A stretch of DNA of 54,590 nucleotides from Candidatus Cloacimonadota bacterium (GTDB lineage Bacteria; Cloacimonadota; Cloacimonadia; Cloacimonadales; Cloacimonadaceae), in NCBI GenBank assembly GCA_029567705.1, contig JAKPXC010000085.1:1-54590 (forward strand), written 5' to 3'. Position numbers and translations under genes: made by a program. Below the pieces are notes generated by a model. It had not been told where the DNA came from and did not search any database. It saw only the letters and a program-made list of their open reading frames with translations. Below, piece by piece: positions 23,571 to 31,498 of the stretch. The first letter of the stretch is position 1. Every line of letters begins with the position of its first letter.

Positions 23571-25186
23571 AGATCAATTTCGACTCTGGTCTCGTTGATT
23601 CCTCCGTAACGACGGCGGACAAAGCGGTTGCTGATGGATTGGATGATTCTGATGCCCCGGCCGGAGATGTCCATACCATCATCAAAATCATAGGGATTTT
23701 CTATATTGTAATCTTGGTTTTCCGGGATCCACTCGATGCCTTTATCCCAGAAACGGATAGCGAGCTTGGTCTTGGTGAGGCGGAATTCGATCACGATCTC
23801 CGCATCTTCCTGGAAGTGGTAACCGTATTGAATGATGTTATTTAAGAATTCGTCCACGATCAATTCTACCCGGGCTGAGAGAGTGGAATCACCTGTCCAG
23901 TTCAAGACCAGGTTTTCGCAATCCTGAGATACCTTGCCCACTCCTTTCAGAGCAGAGAGCAGAATAAAGGTGTAATGGCGGGTAATGTAATCCACGGCGT
24001 CCTCCACCAGGTAATCTATGCTATTGTGGTTATGTATCTGGAATGAGAAAAGAGTAAAGTCGTCTGCATCAGTATCAAATTGATGAGTTGTGAGGAACTG
24101 TTTGATTTTATGAGGGATGGTTACGCAGCTATCCAGATCGAGCTCCTGGCTCACCAGTGTCTTCAATCCATCCAGGCCCAGTTGATCCACTGTGCCATTG
24201 CTGCATTCATAGATACCATCTGTGAACATCAGATAGATATCATTGGGATCCAAAGGGATGTGAATAATATCATCGTCGTCATATTTGGTCCTCTGCATCC
24301 AACCCAGGGGTAATGAGCCTTTCTCATCGTGCACATGGAAGGTGTTTTCCACTCTGTTCATGCGTATCAAGGGTGGATGACCGGCATTGAGAAAACGGAA
24401 TTCCTGCATCTCCATATCCACAACGCCCATCATCAGGGTGAGATAATTGTTTTGCAGGAAGAGATCGGAGAAGAGGCGTTCATTGAGCTTGGTAAAGAGT
24501 TCTGCCAGGCTGCGATCGTCTTTGTATGCCTCAATCAGGTGTTTGATGCTGGATTTGATGGCAGCCATCAAAAGCGCAGCCTGCACCCCGTGGCCGGAGA
24601 CGTCGCCCACGTAGACCACGTACTTTTTATCGTCGAGTTTTAAACGGTCAAAGAGGTCTCCTCCCACGGCATCAGAAGCCTGATAATAGGAGGAAAAAAC
24701 CAAGTCTCCATCAACGCTTATCCATTTGGGAAGCATGGCTTTTTGGATGCTGGAGGCAATTGTGAGGTCCCTGCGGAGAGTTTCGATCAGTTGCAAATTG
24801 CGCTTTTCCGATCTCTTGAGAGTGATGGTGTTTTTTACCCGGGCAAGTAGCTCGAGGCGGGAAACCGGCTTCTTAATGTAGTCGCTGGAACCGGTCTCAA
24901 AACCCTTGTTCACGGATTCATCATCCTGATTTGCCGTGACCAGGATCACTGGTAAATCTGCTTGTTTTTGTTGGATCAATTGGCAGGTATCATACCCATC
25001 CAACCCGCTTCCCATGTGAACATCGAGCAGCACCAGGTCAAATTCGCCCTGGTCTACTTTCTCCAAGGCTTCTTCGCCGCTGTGACACTTGTCCACTTGG
25101 TAACCGTTTCGGATGAGAATGTTTGATATAATGCTGAGAATAATGTCATCATCATCGACGACCAGGACACGTGCATCAGCTATCAT
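23567..25186 (-). CDS. Response regulator-PP2C phosphatase-HATPase protein (RsbU/RsbW-like)
   Basis: 539 residues from the ATG at 25186 (GAGGTG five bases before it). Residues 1-125 form a receiver domain (DDDD at 11-14, phospho-accepting Asp55 in LLDVHMGS, Lys in SDYIKKPVSR). Residues about 150-385 form a SpoIIE-type PP2C phosphatase: VGGDLFDRL, VGDVSGHGVQAALLMA and YLMFTDGIYECSN supply the metal-binding Asp residues. Residues about 400-539 form an HATPase of the anti-sigma type: ELIVDEFLNNIIQYGYHF (N box), IRFWDKGIEW and GRGIRIIQSISNRFVRRRY. This combination suggests a phosphorylation-controlled partner-switching regulator that both dephosphorylates an anti-anti-sigma-like protein and can kinase it; no such partner gene is here. 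Two glycosyltransferases follow in the operon. Confidence 0.93.
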   Translation of the reverse strand: MIADARVLVVDDDDIILSIISNILIRNGYQVDKCHSGEEALEKVDQGEFDLVLLDVHMGSGLDGYDTCQLIQQKQADLPVILVTANQDDESVNKGFETGSSDYIKKPVSRLELLARVKNTITLKRSEKRNLQLIETLRRDLTIASSIQKAMLPKWISVDGDLVFSSYYQASDAVGGDLFDRLKLDDKKYVVYVGDVSGHGVQAALLMAAIKSSIKHLIEAYKDDRSLAELFTKLNERLFSDLFLQNNYLTLMMGVVDMEMQEFRFLNAGHPPLIRMNRVENTFHVHDEKGSLPLGWMQRTKYDDDDIIHIPLDPNDIYLMFTDGIYECSNGTVDQLGLDGLKTLVSQELDLDSCVTIPHKIKQFLTTHQFDTDADDFTLFSFQIHNHNSIDYLVEDAVDYITRHYTFILLSALKGVGKVSQDCENLVLNWTGDSTLSARVELIVDEFLNNIIQYGYHFQEDAEIVIEFRLTKTKLAIRFWDKGIEWIPENQDYNIENPYDFDDGMDISGRGIRIIQSISNRFVRRRYGGINETRVEIDL

Positions 25187-25272
25187 TTTCACCTCATTAC
25201 TGGTTTTGTATACCCGTATTGAGAAGCCGTTTTCAGTCAAGAACTATCTTTTATTTGTAAAAACTATTGCAT

Positions 25273-25326
25273 CGTCAACAGCTCTTCCATCCTGCAATCC
25301 GGCTACTGTGTTCAAAGCTGTTGACG
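25273..25326. promoter_or_regulatory. Perfect 11-bp inverted repeat in a divergent promoter region
   Basis: CGTCAACAGCT (25273-25283) and AGCTGTTGACG (25316-25326) are exact reverse complements, 32 bases apart. They lie between the divergent regulator gene (start 25186) and carboxypeptidase gene (start 25357). The right arm contains TTGACG, close to a -35 box. They may be an operator or a leader hairpin. Confidence 0.5.
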
Positions 25327-25356
25327 AAAAATCCCCTCTTGTGGAGAATGGCAACC

Positions 25357-26397
25357 ATGAAGCATTTTTACCATTTAATCTGGAGATTCTGTTTTGTACT
25401 GCTGCTTGCAGTCTTGGGTTCCTGTGCCCAAAATAGCCAAAACATCTTCCCTCTGGAACAGGTTTATCTGAGCCCACAAAGCCTGGCCACCACTCTCACG
25501 GCTATGCAGCGGGATCATAGTGATCTGTGTTCTCTGCATCTTCTGGGCTTCTCTTCGGTGGAAGGAATTCCCATTCAGGCATTAAAGATTGGAAGTGGTG
25601 CTCAGAAAGCTTTGGTGATAGGGCAACATCACGGAGATGAGGTCTTGGGCATAGAAGTGGCGATGCAGATTGCTCAAGAGCTCACTGATGGCTCGGAACT
25701 GAGCCAAAGAATCTTGCGGCACTATGAAGTCTGGATCGTTCCGACCATGAATCCCGAGGGCTGGAAGATCGTACGAAGCGGAGTCTACCAATGGAAGCGC
25801 AAGAACAACCGCGACACCAATGGCAATGGCAGCCTGGACATTCGGGATGACGGTGTGGATCTGAACCGGAACTACCCGGTTTTCTGGGAACAGGATAAGC
25901 TGGTGACAGTGAGTGATCCTTTCTTCAAGGGCAGAACCCCTGCCAGCGAGGCTGAAACTCAGGCCATCATCGCCTTGGCGGAACGGGTTAGATTTGATCT
26001 GGCGGTATTCTATCACAGCTCCTCAACCGGAATCTACAGCGAGAAGATCTTTATGCCCGCCTACGACCGCGCAAATGCCGAACAGGCTGCTGCAATTGAA
26101 GAGCTATCACAGAGCGTGGAGCTCTATGCTTCTCAAGTAAAAAAGGATTATGCCAAAAGTGGTTACGATGTGGCGCAAGGGATGAGTTCCAGCGTGGGTA
26201 ATGCGCGTAATTACTTCTTTCACAGCTTTGGCACCAAGGCTTTTCTGGTGGAGATTGGCGGGAAGAATCAAGCCGGCAGCTCCATCGTTCACCCTCCTGC
26301 CCGGATTATGCAACAGAACCGGATGCAGCACTCCCGGGCCTTTCTCAATCTGCTTTACAATTCTATCATCAGCCATCCGGACGAAGGAACCCAATGA
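25357..26397 (+). CDS. M14-family zinc carboxypeptidase lipoprotein
   Basis: 346 residues from the ATG at 25357 (GGAG nine bases before it); the ATG at 25348 touches the RBS. The signal ends in the lipobox LGSC (Cys23). Peptidase M14 features: GQHHGDEVLGIE (zinc ligands His92 and Glu95), TMNPEGW, the DLNRNYPVFW substrate-carboxylate Arg/Asn region, VFYHSSSTG (third zinc ligand His) and the general-base Glu in AFLVEIGGKN. It removes C-terminal residues from peptides, possibly from peptidoglycan stem peptides as in the gamma-D-glutamyl-diaminopimelate branch of M14. The stop overlaps the next gene's ATG. First gene of a long plus-strand run. Confidence 0.92.
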   Translation: MKHFYHLIWRFCFVLLLAVLGSCAQNSQNIFPLEQVYLSPQSLATTLTAMQRDHSDLCSLHLLGFSSVEGIPIQALKIGSGAQKALVIGQHHGDEVLGIEVAMQIAQELTDGSELSQRILRHYEVWIVPTMNPEGWKIVRSGVYQWKRKNNRDTNGNGSLDIRDDGVDLNRNYPVFWEQDKLVTVSDPFFKGRTPASEAETQAIIALAERVRFDLAVFYHSSSTGIYSEKIFMPAYDRANAEQAAAIEELSQSVELYASQVKKDYAKSGYDVAQGMSSSVGNARNYFFHSFGTKAFLVEIGGKNQAGSSIVHPPARIMQQNRMQHSRAFLNLLYNSIISHPDEGTQ

Positions 26398-27449
26398 AGA
26401 TTCTGGAAGCATTGAAGAATCCCGATTCCCAGCTCTGCGTGATGCTGGATAGCCTTTACGACGGGGTTTACATCGTGGATCCCAACCGCATTATTCTTTA
26501 TTGGAACAAAGCTGCCGAAGAACTCACCGGCTACAGTGCCGAAGAAGTGATAGGCAAAAGCTGCCGGGATGATATCCTGAACCATATTGATGAGAACGGC
26601 ATCCTACTCTGCCGGGGAGCCTGTCCGCTTCTCAAAGCCATGAACTGCCGGGGCAAGACCAGCGCTAAAGTGTATCCCAAACACAAGGCCGGCAATCGCT
26701 TCCCGGTAGAAACCCACGTCTCTACTATCCTGGAAGAAGATGGAACTTTGGTGGGGGCAGTGGAAGTCTTCAGAGATATCTCCCATCAGGAAGAATACCG
26801 CATCTTGCAGGAAAAATTCAATAACATGCTCCGCAAATACGTTTCGGAAGCCACTTACACCGGCATTGAGGATACCCTGCGTCAGAACCTCAATTCCTTT
26901 GATACCCGTCAGGTGGATATGAGCGTCCTGTACCTTGATGTGGTAAGCTTTACCACCTATTCGGAATCCAATCCGGCCACCGAAGTGGTGAAGATGCTGA
27001 ACAACCTCTTTGGCATCTGCGAGGTGGTGATCCGGGAAAATTATGGCGATATAGACAAGTTTATCGGAGATGCCGTGATGGCAGTCTTCCACGATGCCGG
27101 AGATGCCGTGAGAGCAGCCATCAAGATTCTGGAAACCGCTTTGCCGCAGATGAACCTGCAACGGTTGCAGAATGGAGAACCGGAGATTGAGGTGCGGATC
27201 GGGATCAATAGCGGCCTGCTGCTGCAAGGCGACGTTGGCACCGAGCAGCGGCGTGATCTGACCGTGATCGGCGATACGGTGAATGTGGCGGCAAGGGTGG
27301 AGAAGGCGGCTCTTCCGGGACGCCTGATGATCTCAGAGGCCTGCAAAGCAAGGCTGGAGCCTCTATTGGCTTCCAGATTTGAATATCATCACTCCGAGCA
27401 GCTCAAAGGCAAGACGGAAGAGATCAAGCTCTATATCTGTAAGAACTGA
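26394..27449 (+). CDS. PAS domain-class III adenylate/guanylate cyclase
   Basis: 351 residues, no membrane segment. Residues about 12-130 form a PAS domain (DGVYIVDPNRIILYWNKAAE, LTGYSAEEVIGK, and a PAC-like end EVFRDIS). Cys73 and Cys77 (LLCRGACPLL) are conserved-looking and might sense redox or metal, as in related PAS modules (inference). A short coiled stretch leads to a class III cyclase domain (about 172-345): metal-binding Asp182 (LYLDVVSFT) and Asp226 (DKFIGDAVMAVF), Lys222 and Asp288 in the base-recognition positions, Asn297 and Arg301 in VIGDTVNVAARVE. The Lys/Asp pair favours ATP, so cAMP is the likely product. The gene overlaps the carboxypeptidase stop by four bases. Confidence 0.93.
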   Translation: MKILEALKNPDSQLCVMLDSLYDGVYIVDPNRIILYWNKAAEELTGYSAEEVIGKSCRDDILNHIDENGILLCRGACPLLKAMNCRGKTSAKVYPKHKAGNRFPVETHVSTILEEDGTLVGAVEVFRDISHQEEYRILQEKFNNMLRKYVSEATYTGIEDTLRQNLNSFDTRQVDMSVLYLDVVSFTTYSESNPATEVVKMLNNLFGICEVVIRENYGDIDKFIGDAVMAVFHDAGDAVRAAIKILETALPQMNLQRLQNGEPEIEVRIGINSGLLLQGDVGTEQRRDLTVIGDTVNVAARVEKAALPGRLMISEACKARLEPLLASRFEYHHSEQLKGKTEEIKLYICKN

Positions 27450-27507
27450 TTTGTGATACAAGGCGTATATCGGGATGCAAAAGGGTAGCAGGTCAAGGGA
27501 GAGAAAG

Positions 27508-27984
27508 ATGAATAACAGGCCAAGCTGGCAGCAGTATTTTATGGAGATGGCTTTCCTGGCAGCCAAACGCAGCACCTGTCTGCGCAGAGGCGTAGGAGCC
27601 GTTCTGGTGCGGGACAATCAGGTGATCTCCACTGGTTACAATGGCAGTCCCAAGGGGGTAAGACATTGTGCCGAGGTGGGATGTATGCGCTCGCAGCTCA
27701 ATATTCCTTCCGGACAGCAACATGAACTCTGCCGGGGTGTGCATGCGGAGCAGAACGCCATTATTCAGGCTGCCATCAACGGCAGCAGCACCAAGAATTG
27801 CGTGCTCTACTGCACTCATCAGCCTTGCAGCATTTGTGCCCGTCTGATCATCAATGCAGAGATCAAGACTGTGTATTGCGCCGAGACTTATCCCGACAAA
27901 CTGGCTGAAGACCTTTTCGAAGAAGCCGGGATCGAGCTGATTCACTTTCACCGGGAGAGCCAGGTGATGGAGAGACTGATATGA
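27508..27984 (+). CDS. Deoxycytidylate (dCMP) deaminase
   Basis: 158 residues from the ATG at 27508, which follows GGGAGAG. Converts dCMP to dUMP, the precursor for thymidylate synthase. Zinc-site motifs of the cytidine deaminase superfamily are intact: [10 protein letters not shown] (His and catalytic Glu) and [15 protein letters not shown] (PCxxC). An extra CAEVGCMR segment before the HAE motif is typical of the ComEB/dCMP-deaminase branch. [20 protein letters not shown] and [10 protein letters not shown] are also diagnostic. It ends in an ATGA overlap with the transporter gene that follows. Confidence 0.95.
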   Translation: MNNRPSWQQYFMEMAFLAAKRSTCLRRGVGAVLVRDNQVISTGYNGSPKGVRHCAEVGCMRSQLNIPSGQQHELCRGVHAEQNAIIQAAINGSSTKNCVLYCTHQPCSICARLIINAEIKTVYCAETYPDKLAEDLFEEAGIELIHFHRESQVMERLI

Positions 27985-28538
27985 AGCTTTTTATCCGCTT
28001 TAGCACCCGTGATCTGATCCTGATCGGGATTCTGGCAGCCATCGGACTGGCAATCAAGCCCATCGTATCTCCCATCTCAAAGGCAATCTCTGCTCCCCTT
28101 CTGCTGCCCGGAGGTTCTTTTGCCGGAGGCTTTTACATGATGTGGATGGTGCTGGCGGTGATGCTGACCGGCAAGCCCGGGGCCGGAACGCTCTTCGGCG
28201 TGATTCAGGCTGTGGTGGTGCTGGTGCAGGGTTCCTTCGGCAATCACGGAGCTTTGTCTCTACTTACTTACACTGTCCCCGGAATCATCGTGGATGCAGC
28301 CGCCCTGATCCTGATCGGCAGGAGCAAGCTGCTGCTGCTCAATCATCTGGTCTTAACTGCTCTGGCCAATATGACCGGGGCGTTCCTGATGTCTGTTATT
28401 ATCTTCCGGCATCCGCTTGTCATGGTGCTGGTATCTCTGTGTACAGCTTTGGCATCTGGAATAGTGGGCGGTTACCTGAGCTGGTTTATCGATTTTGAGA
28501 TTACAAAACTGGGTTTGAATCCCAACAAGGATAAATGA
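27981..28538 (+). CDS. ECF transporter substrate-binding (S) component, YkoE-like
   Basis: 185 residues with five or six hydrophobic segments: [68 protein letters not shown], and two near the C-terminus. The [15 protein letters not shown] stretch resembles the KPGAAL segment of YkoE-type S components, for which hydroxymethylpyrimidine/thiamine-type substrates have been proposed. Downstream lie two ABC ATPases and an EcfT-like gene, so a complete energy-coupling-factor importer is encoded. I see no riboswitch before this gene, which shares its transcript with the dCMP deaminase; the substrate is open. Confidence 0.82.
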   Translation: MKLFIRFSTRDLILIGILAAIGLAIKPIVSPISKAISAPLLLPGGSFAGGFYMMWMVLAVMLTGKPGAGTLFGVIQAVVVLVQGSFGNHGALSLLTYTVPGIIVDAAALILIGRSKLLLLNHLVLTALANMTGAFLMSVIIFRHPLVMVLVSLCTALASGIVGGYLSWFIDFEITKLGLNPNKDK

Positions 28539-29479
28539 TGCGTAAATACAACTTGTTATTGATCTTGCTGCTTGTTTGCTTTAGTTTGCAGGGCTTTGAG
28601 CTGGTGCTCAAGAATGGCGTGAGCGGGGACTTCCCCAATAGCTCTTTCACCACTTTACCCAGAGAAGATCTGGTGACCTTCCGTACCCGTGAAGAGGGTA
28701 CCCGGCGGGATACCTGGCAGGGAATCAGGCTGGATAACTGGCTGCGGGAAAATGATCTGCGGGATTGGAGCGTGATTCGCTTCGAGTCCGACGACCGCTA
28801 TCTGGTGAGCTTTGAGCAGGTGGCTTTTGATACCACTTCCTGCTGGTTGATGATGCAGCAGAACGGCAGGGAATTTGCCCCCGAAGAATACCGGGTAATA
28901 TTCCCCAACCTCACCCAAAATCATTGGGTGCGCAATATCTCACGCATCGTACTGGAAGATTTCCATCCCCTGCCTCTGCCTAAGCGGATTTACCCTATGC
29001 AGAGTCTCCTGGCGGGGCTCACTTTGCACGAGAATCCCCAGCCTTTTGTGAATATCCGGGCTTATCGCTTTGAGGAGATCATGCGGGCTCTGGGCAGCAG
29101 AAGGAAAGCTGAGGTGATCCTCTGGACTTCCGACGGTCTGAAACTTAATCTGGAGTATCCCAAACACCTGCAGGGAGCCGTGCTGGAGCTGCATCCGGAG
29201 GGTTATTACGGGCTGAAGAGCCCACAAATCCCCGGAGGTATGTGGATGAAGCGCATCATCTATGTGCAGGTGAATAAACGCGCTATGCTGGACAGCTCTT
29301 CCTTCCGCAAAGTAATTGATCTGAACGGACTTCTGAGGTGGGAACTGGGCAGCCGCGCCAGAGTGAAGCAGTGGCTCACACGTGGAAGCTCCAAGGGCAG
29401 TCTGCCGGCCTTCCTGGAAGCTCAAGGCACCGCAGCAGCACCCAATCTGCGCTATTTCCGGATCTATCCCGGGAACTGA
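28535..29479 (+). CDS. Secreted protein with sulfite-oxidase-fold-like domains
   Basis: 314 residues; the start may be the ATG at 28535 or the next one at 28538. Signal peptide: KYNLLLILLLVCFSLQGFE. The region about 20-150 resembles the oxidoreductase molybdopterin-binding fold: a strand, TTLPREDLVTFRTREEG, then a W-x-G-I-x-L-x-x-W-L box (DTWQGIRLDNWLREN) and ESDDRYLVSFEQVAFDTTSC. A second, weaker copy spans about 155-305. The Cys expected for Mo coordination in true sulfite oxidases is not evident, so it is probably a binding or structural protein. It sits between the S component and ATPases of the importer, which suggests an extracytoplasmic helper for the same solute (inference). Confidence 0.7.
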   Translation: MMRKYNLLLILLLVCFSLQGFELVLKNGVSGDFPNSSFTTLPREDLVTFRTREEGTRRDTWQGIRLDNWLRENDLRDWSVIRFESDDRYLVSFEQVAFDTTSCWLMMQQNGREFAPEEYRVIFPNLTQNHWVRNISRIVLEDFHPLPLPKRIYPMQSLLAGLTLHENPQPFVNIRAYRFEEIMRALGSRRKAEVILWTSDGLKLNLEYPKHLQGAVLELHPEGYYGLKSPQIPGGMWMKRIIYVQVNKRAMLDSSSFRKVIDLNGLLRWELGSRARVKQWLTRGSSKGSLPAFLEAQGTAAAPNLRYFRIYPGN

Positions 29480-29484
29480 CAGAC

Positions 29485-30165
29485 TTGCTGAGTATTTCCG
29501 GGCTCTCTGTCTCCTACCACCAAAGCGGAGGAAAGAGACAAGAGATTCTGAGAAGCTTTGATCTGGAACTGCAGGAAGGGGAGCTGGTTCTGCTCAAAGC
29601 TCCCGCCGGAGCAGGGAAGACCACGCTGCTCAATACGATCAGCGGAGTGATCCCCCAATACATCAAGGCAGAGCTTTCAGGCTCCATCATGCTGGAAACC
29701 CGGAAGCCGGAAGCTATTGTACGCACTGATCTGAGAGCCGTTCCTCTCAGTGGGATGCTGGAATACCTGAGCTATCAGATGGCGGAGCAGTATTACTTTT
29801 TTCCCCAGCTTGAGCACGAACTGGCCTTCAGCCTGGAAAACCTGGGTATGGAGCGGGGCCTTATGAAAGAGAAGATTGCCCATGTGGCACAGTATTTTGG
29901 CCTGGATGCCAAGCTGAGCCTTGATGCCGCCCATCTCTCCGGTGGAGAGGCCAGGCTCCTGAGCTGGGCAATAGCCGAGCTGATAGATGCTCCTCTCGTG
30001 CTTCTGGATGAGCCCTGCCGGGGTGTTTCGGGGAGGAATCTGGTGCTGCTGCAGGCTTGGTTGAGCTCTCTGAAAGAACGCGGCAAGCTGATCCTCTGTG
30101 CCGAGCATCTGAGCGCTCTGGACCATCTTTCAGATAGAGTTATCCATCTGGAGAAGCTGGCTTGA
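29485..30165 (+). CDS. ECF-type ABC transporter ATPase, first copy
   Basis: 226 residues from a TTG at 29485, five bases after the previous stop; no ATG fits and the RBS is weak, so translation probably depends on coupling. Walker A APAGAGKTTLLNTIS, a Q-loop-like region near YYFFPQLEHELAFSLENLG, signature LSGGEARLLSWA, Walker B APLVLLDEP and an H-loop His in ILCAEHLSALDH are present. FFPQ-x-E-x-ELAFSLEN is characteristic of energy-coupling-factor ATPases (FQDPDxQ region followed by V-x-F-x-x-E-N). It powers the importer with the next two genes. Confidence 0.9.
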   Translation: MLSISGLSVSYHQSGGKRQEILRSFDLELQEGELVLLKAPAGAGKTTLLNTISGVIPQYIKAELSGSIMLETRKPEAIVRTDLRAVPLSGMLEYLSYQMAEQYYFFPQLEHELAFSLENLGMERGLMKEKIAHVAQYFGLDAKLSLDAAHLSGGEARLLSWAIAELIDAPLVLLDEPCRGVSGRNLVLLQAWLSSLKERGKLILCAEHLSALDHLSDRVIHLEKLA

Positions 30166-30794
30166 GCACTCTCACCATCCAGCTTCCAGGCTTCAAATAT
30201 CCTTATGGCAAACCTCTACTGAGGTCGATAGACCTGCAACTGGACTTAAGTAAATTATATATCCTGCAAGGTGATAACGGTGTGGGTAAAAGCAGTCTGC
30301 TGGAGATTATCAGCGGGCATCTGCCCTGCAAAGGGCTGTCTCTGAGCCTGGATGGTGTGCAGATCAAGCCCGGGGATTCACGGCTCTACTACCTGCCACA
30401 GAAAGCTACAGTATCGCTTCTGGCAGTGAATCCTGCGGAGGAGATGAAGCTCTGGGCTCTGGCTCTGAAGGGCAAGCTAAAACTCCATGAACTGGAAGCT
30501 ATGAGGGATCAAGAGCCTTGGGGCAATATCTGGGAGCGTCCCTATTCCAAGCTCTCTTCAGGTCAGTTGCGCCTGGTTTCTCAGGTAGCTCTGCCTTATC
30601 TTACGGAAAAGTTCTGGCTACTGGACGAACCCTTTGCTGGGCTGGATGCTGCCTCCCGCACAGCTCTCTTATCATTGATCAAAAGAAAGAAAGAGCAAGG
30701 CTGCGGAGCTTTGATCGTGAGCCACGAATCCGGCTTGGCAGGTTTGGAAGACGCCAGCATTATTCGGCTGGAGGAGGGCAGATGCATCCTTTGA
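30162..30794 (+). CDS. ECF-type ABC transporter ATPase, second copy
   Basis: 210 residues starting at a TTG that overlaps the stop of the first ATPase (TTGA). Walker A LQGDNGVGKSSLLEIISG, signature in SKLSSGQLRLVSQVAL (LSSGQ), Walker B EKFWLLDEPFAGLD and H-loop IVSHESG are intact. It is shorter than usual (about 230-280), mainly between the Q-loop and signature. The pair of ATPases presumably forms the heterodimer that couples to the T component. The gene overlaps the T component start by 13 bases. Confidence 0.9.
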   Translation: MSTLTIQLPGFKYPYGKPLLRSIDLQLDLSKLYILQGDNGVGKSSLLEIISGHLPCKGLSLSLDGVQIKPGDSRLYYLPQKATVSLLAVNPAEEMKLWALALKGKLKLHELEAMRDQEPWGNIWERPYSKLSSGQLRLVSQVALPYLTEKFWLLDEPFAGLDAASRTALLSLIKRKKEQGCGALIVSHESGLAGLEDASIIRLEEGRCIL

Positions 30795-31498
30795 GCCGGG
30801 TGCTGATTGTACTCTGGATCACCTCTCTGGCAGTTATTCTGAGGGATCCCTGGCTGCTGTTGTCCCTGCTTGCCTTAAGCATTATGCTGGCGCTGCTGCT
30901 CAGCCGCAGGCAGTTAAGCTCGCTGCTCAAATCCGTCAAAGTAATCATCCCGGTGATCCTAAGTGTTTTTGTGATCCAGCTTATCTTCCGTAAGGGTGGA
31001 GCAAAGCTTCTTGATCTGGGCATTCTCAGCATTCACATCGAAGGATTGCTGCTAGGCCTGGAAGTAGGTCTAAGGCTCCTGATTCTGCTCTTTTCCGCCA
31101 CTTTGCTCTCGGCTTTATCCTATGCGGAGCTGCGCCTGGCTCTGAAGTTTCTGCCCGAGGAACTGAGCTTTCTTATCTCTTATGTGCTGCATCTCTTACC
31201 CAGGTTGAGAGAGCGACTGCGTGAAGTGAGCCAGGGCCTCAAACAGCGCGGAATCGTGCAAAAAGAGCTCTCCCTGAAGGAGAAGATCCTGGTTTACAGG
31301 ATTCTTAGCCTGGCAGTGCTGGCCTCTCTGATCCAGAGCAGTGAAATGCAGGCTATCCAGCTTGAATTAAGAGGCTTCCGGCGACAGGGAAAGAAAAGCT
31401 TTCTCTATCACCGGAAGCCATCTTGGCTCGACTTATGGGTATGTGTTCTCTTACTGGGTCTTAGCTTTCTGTTGGTAAATCTGCGTTATCATCCTTGA
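30782..31498 (+). CDS. ECF transporter transmembrane (T) component
   Basis: 238 residues from the ATG at 30782. Hydrophobic segments: VLIVLWITSLAVIL, LLLSLLALSIMLALLL, VIIPVILSVFVIQLIF, GLRLLILLFSATLLSAL, and WVCVLLLGLSFLLVNL at the end. Two basic coupling motifs of EcfT are recognisable in slightly altered form: LKQRGIV (for ARG) and ELRGFRRQG. It forms the membrane scaffold that transmits ATPase motion to the S component. Last gene of the plus-strand run; its last 38 bases overlap the 3' end of the convergent RND gene, and I see no terminator between them. Confidence 0.88.
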   Translation: MHPLSRVLIVLWITSLAVILRDPWLLLSLLALSIMLALLLSRRQLSSLLKSVKVIIPVILSVFVIQLIFRKGGAKLLDLGILSIHIEGLLLGLEVGLRLLILLFSATLLSALSYAELRLALKFLPEELSFLISYVLHLLPRLRERLREVSQGLKQRGIVQKELSLKEKILVYRILSLAVLASLIQSSEMQAIQLELRGFRRQGKKSFLYHRKPSWLDLWVCVLLLGLSFLLVNLRYHP

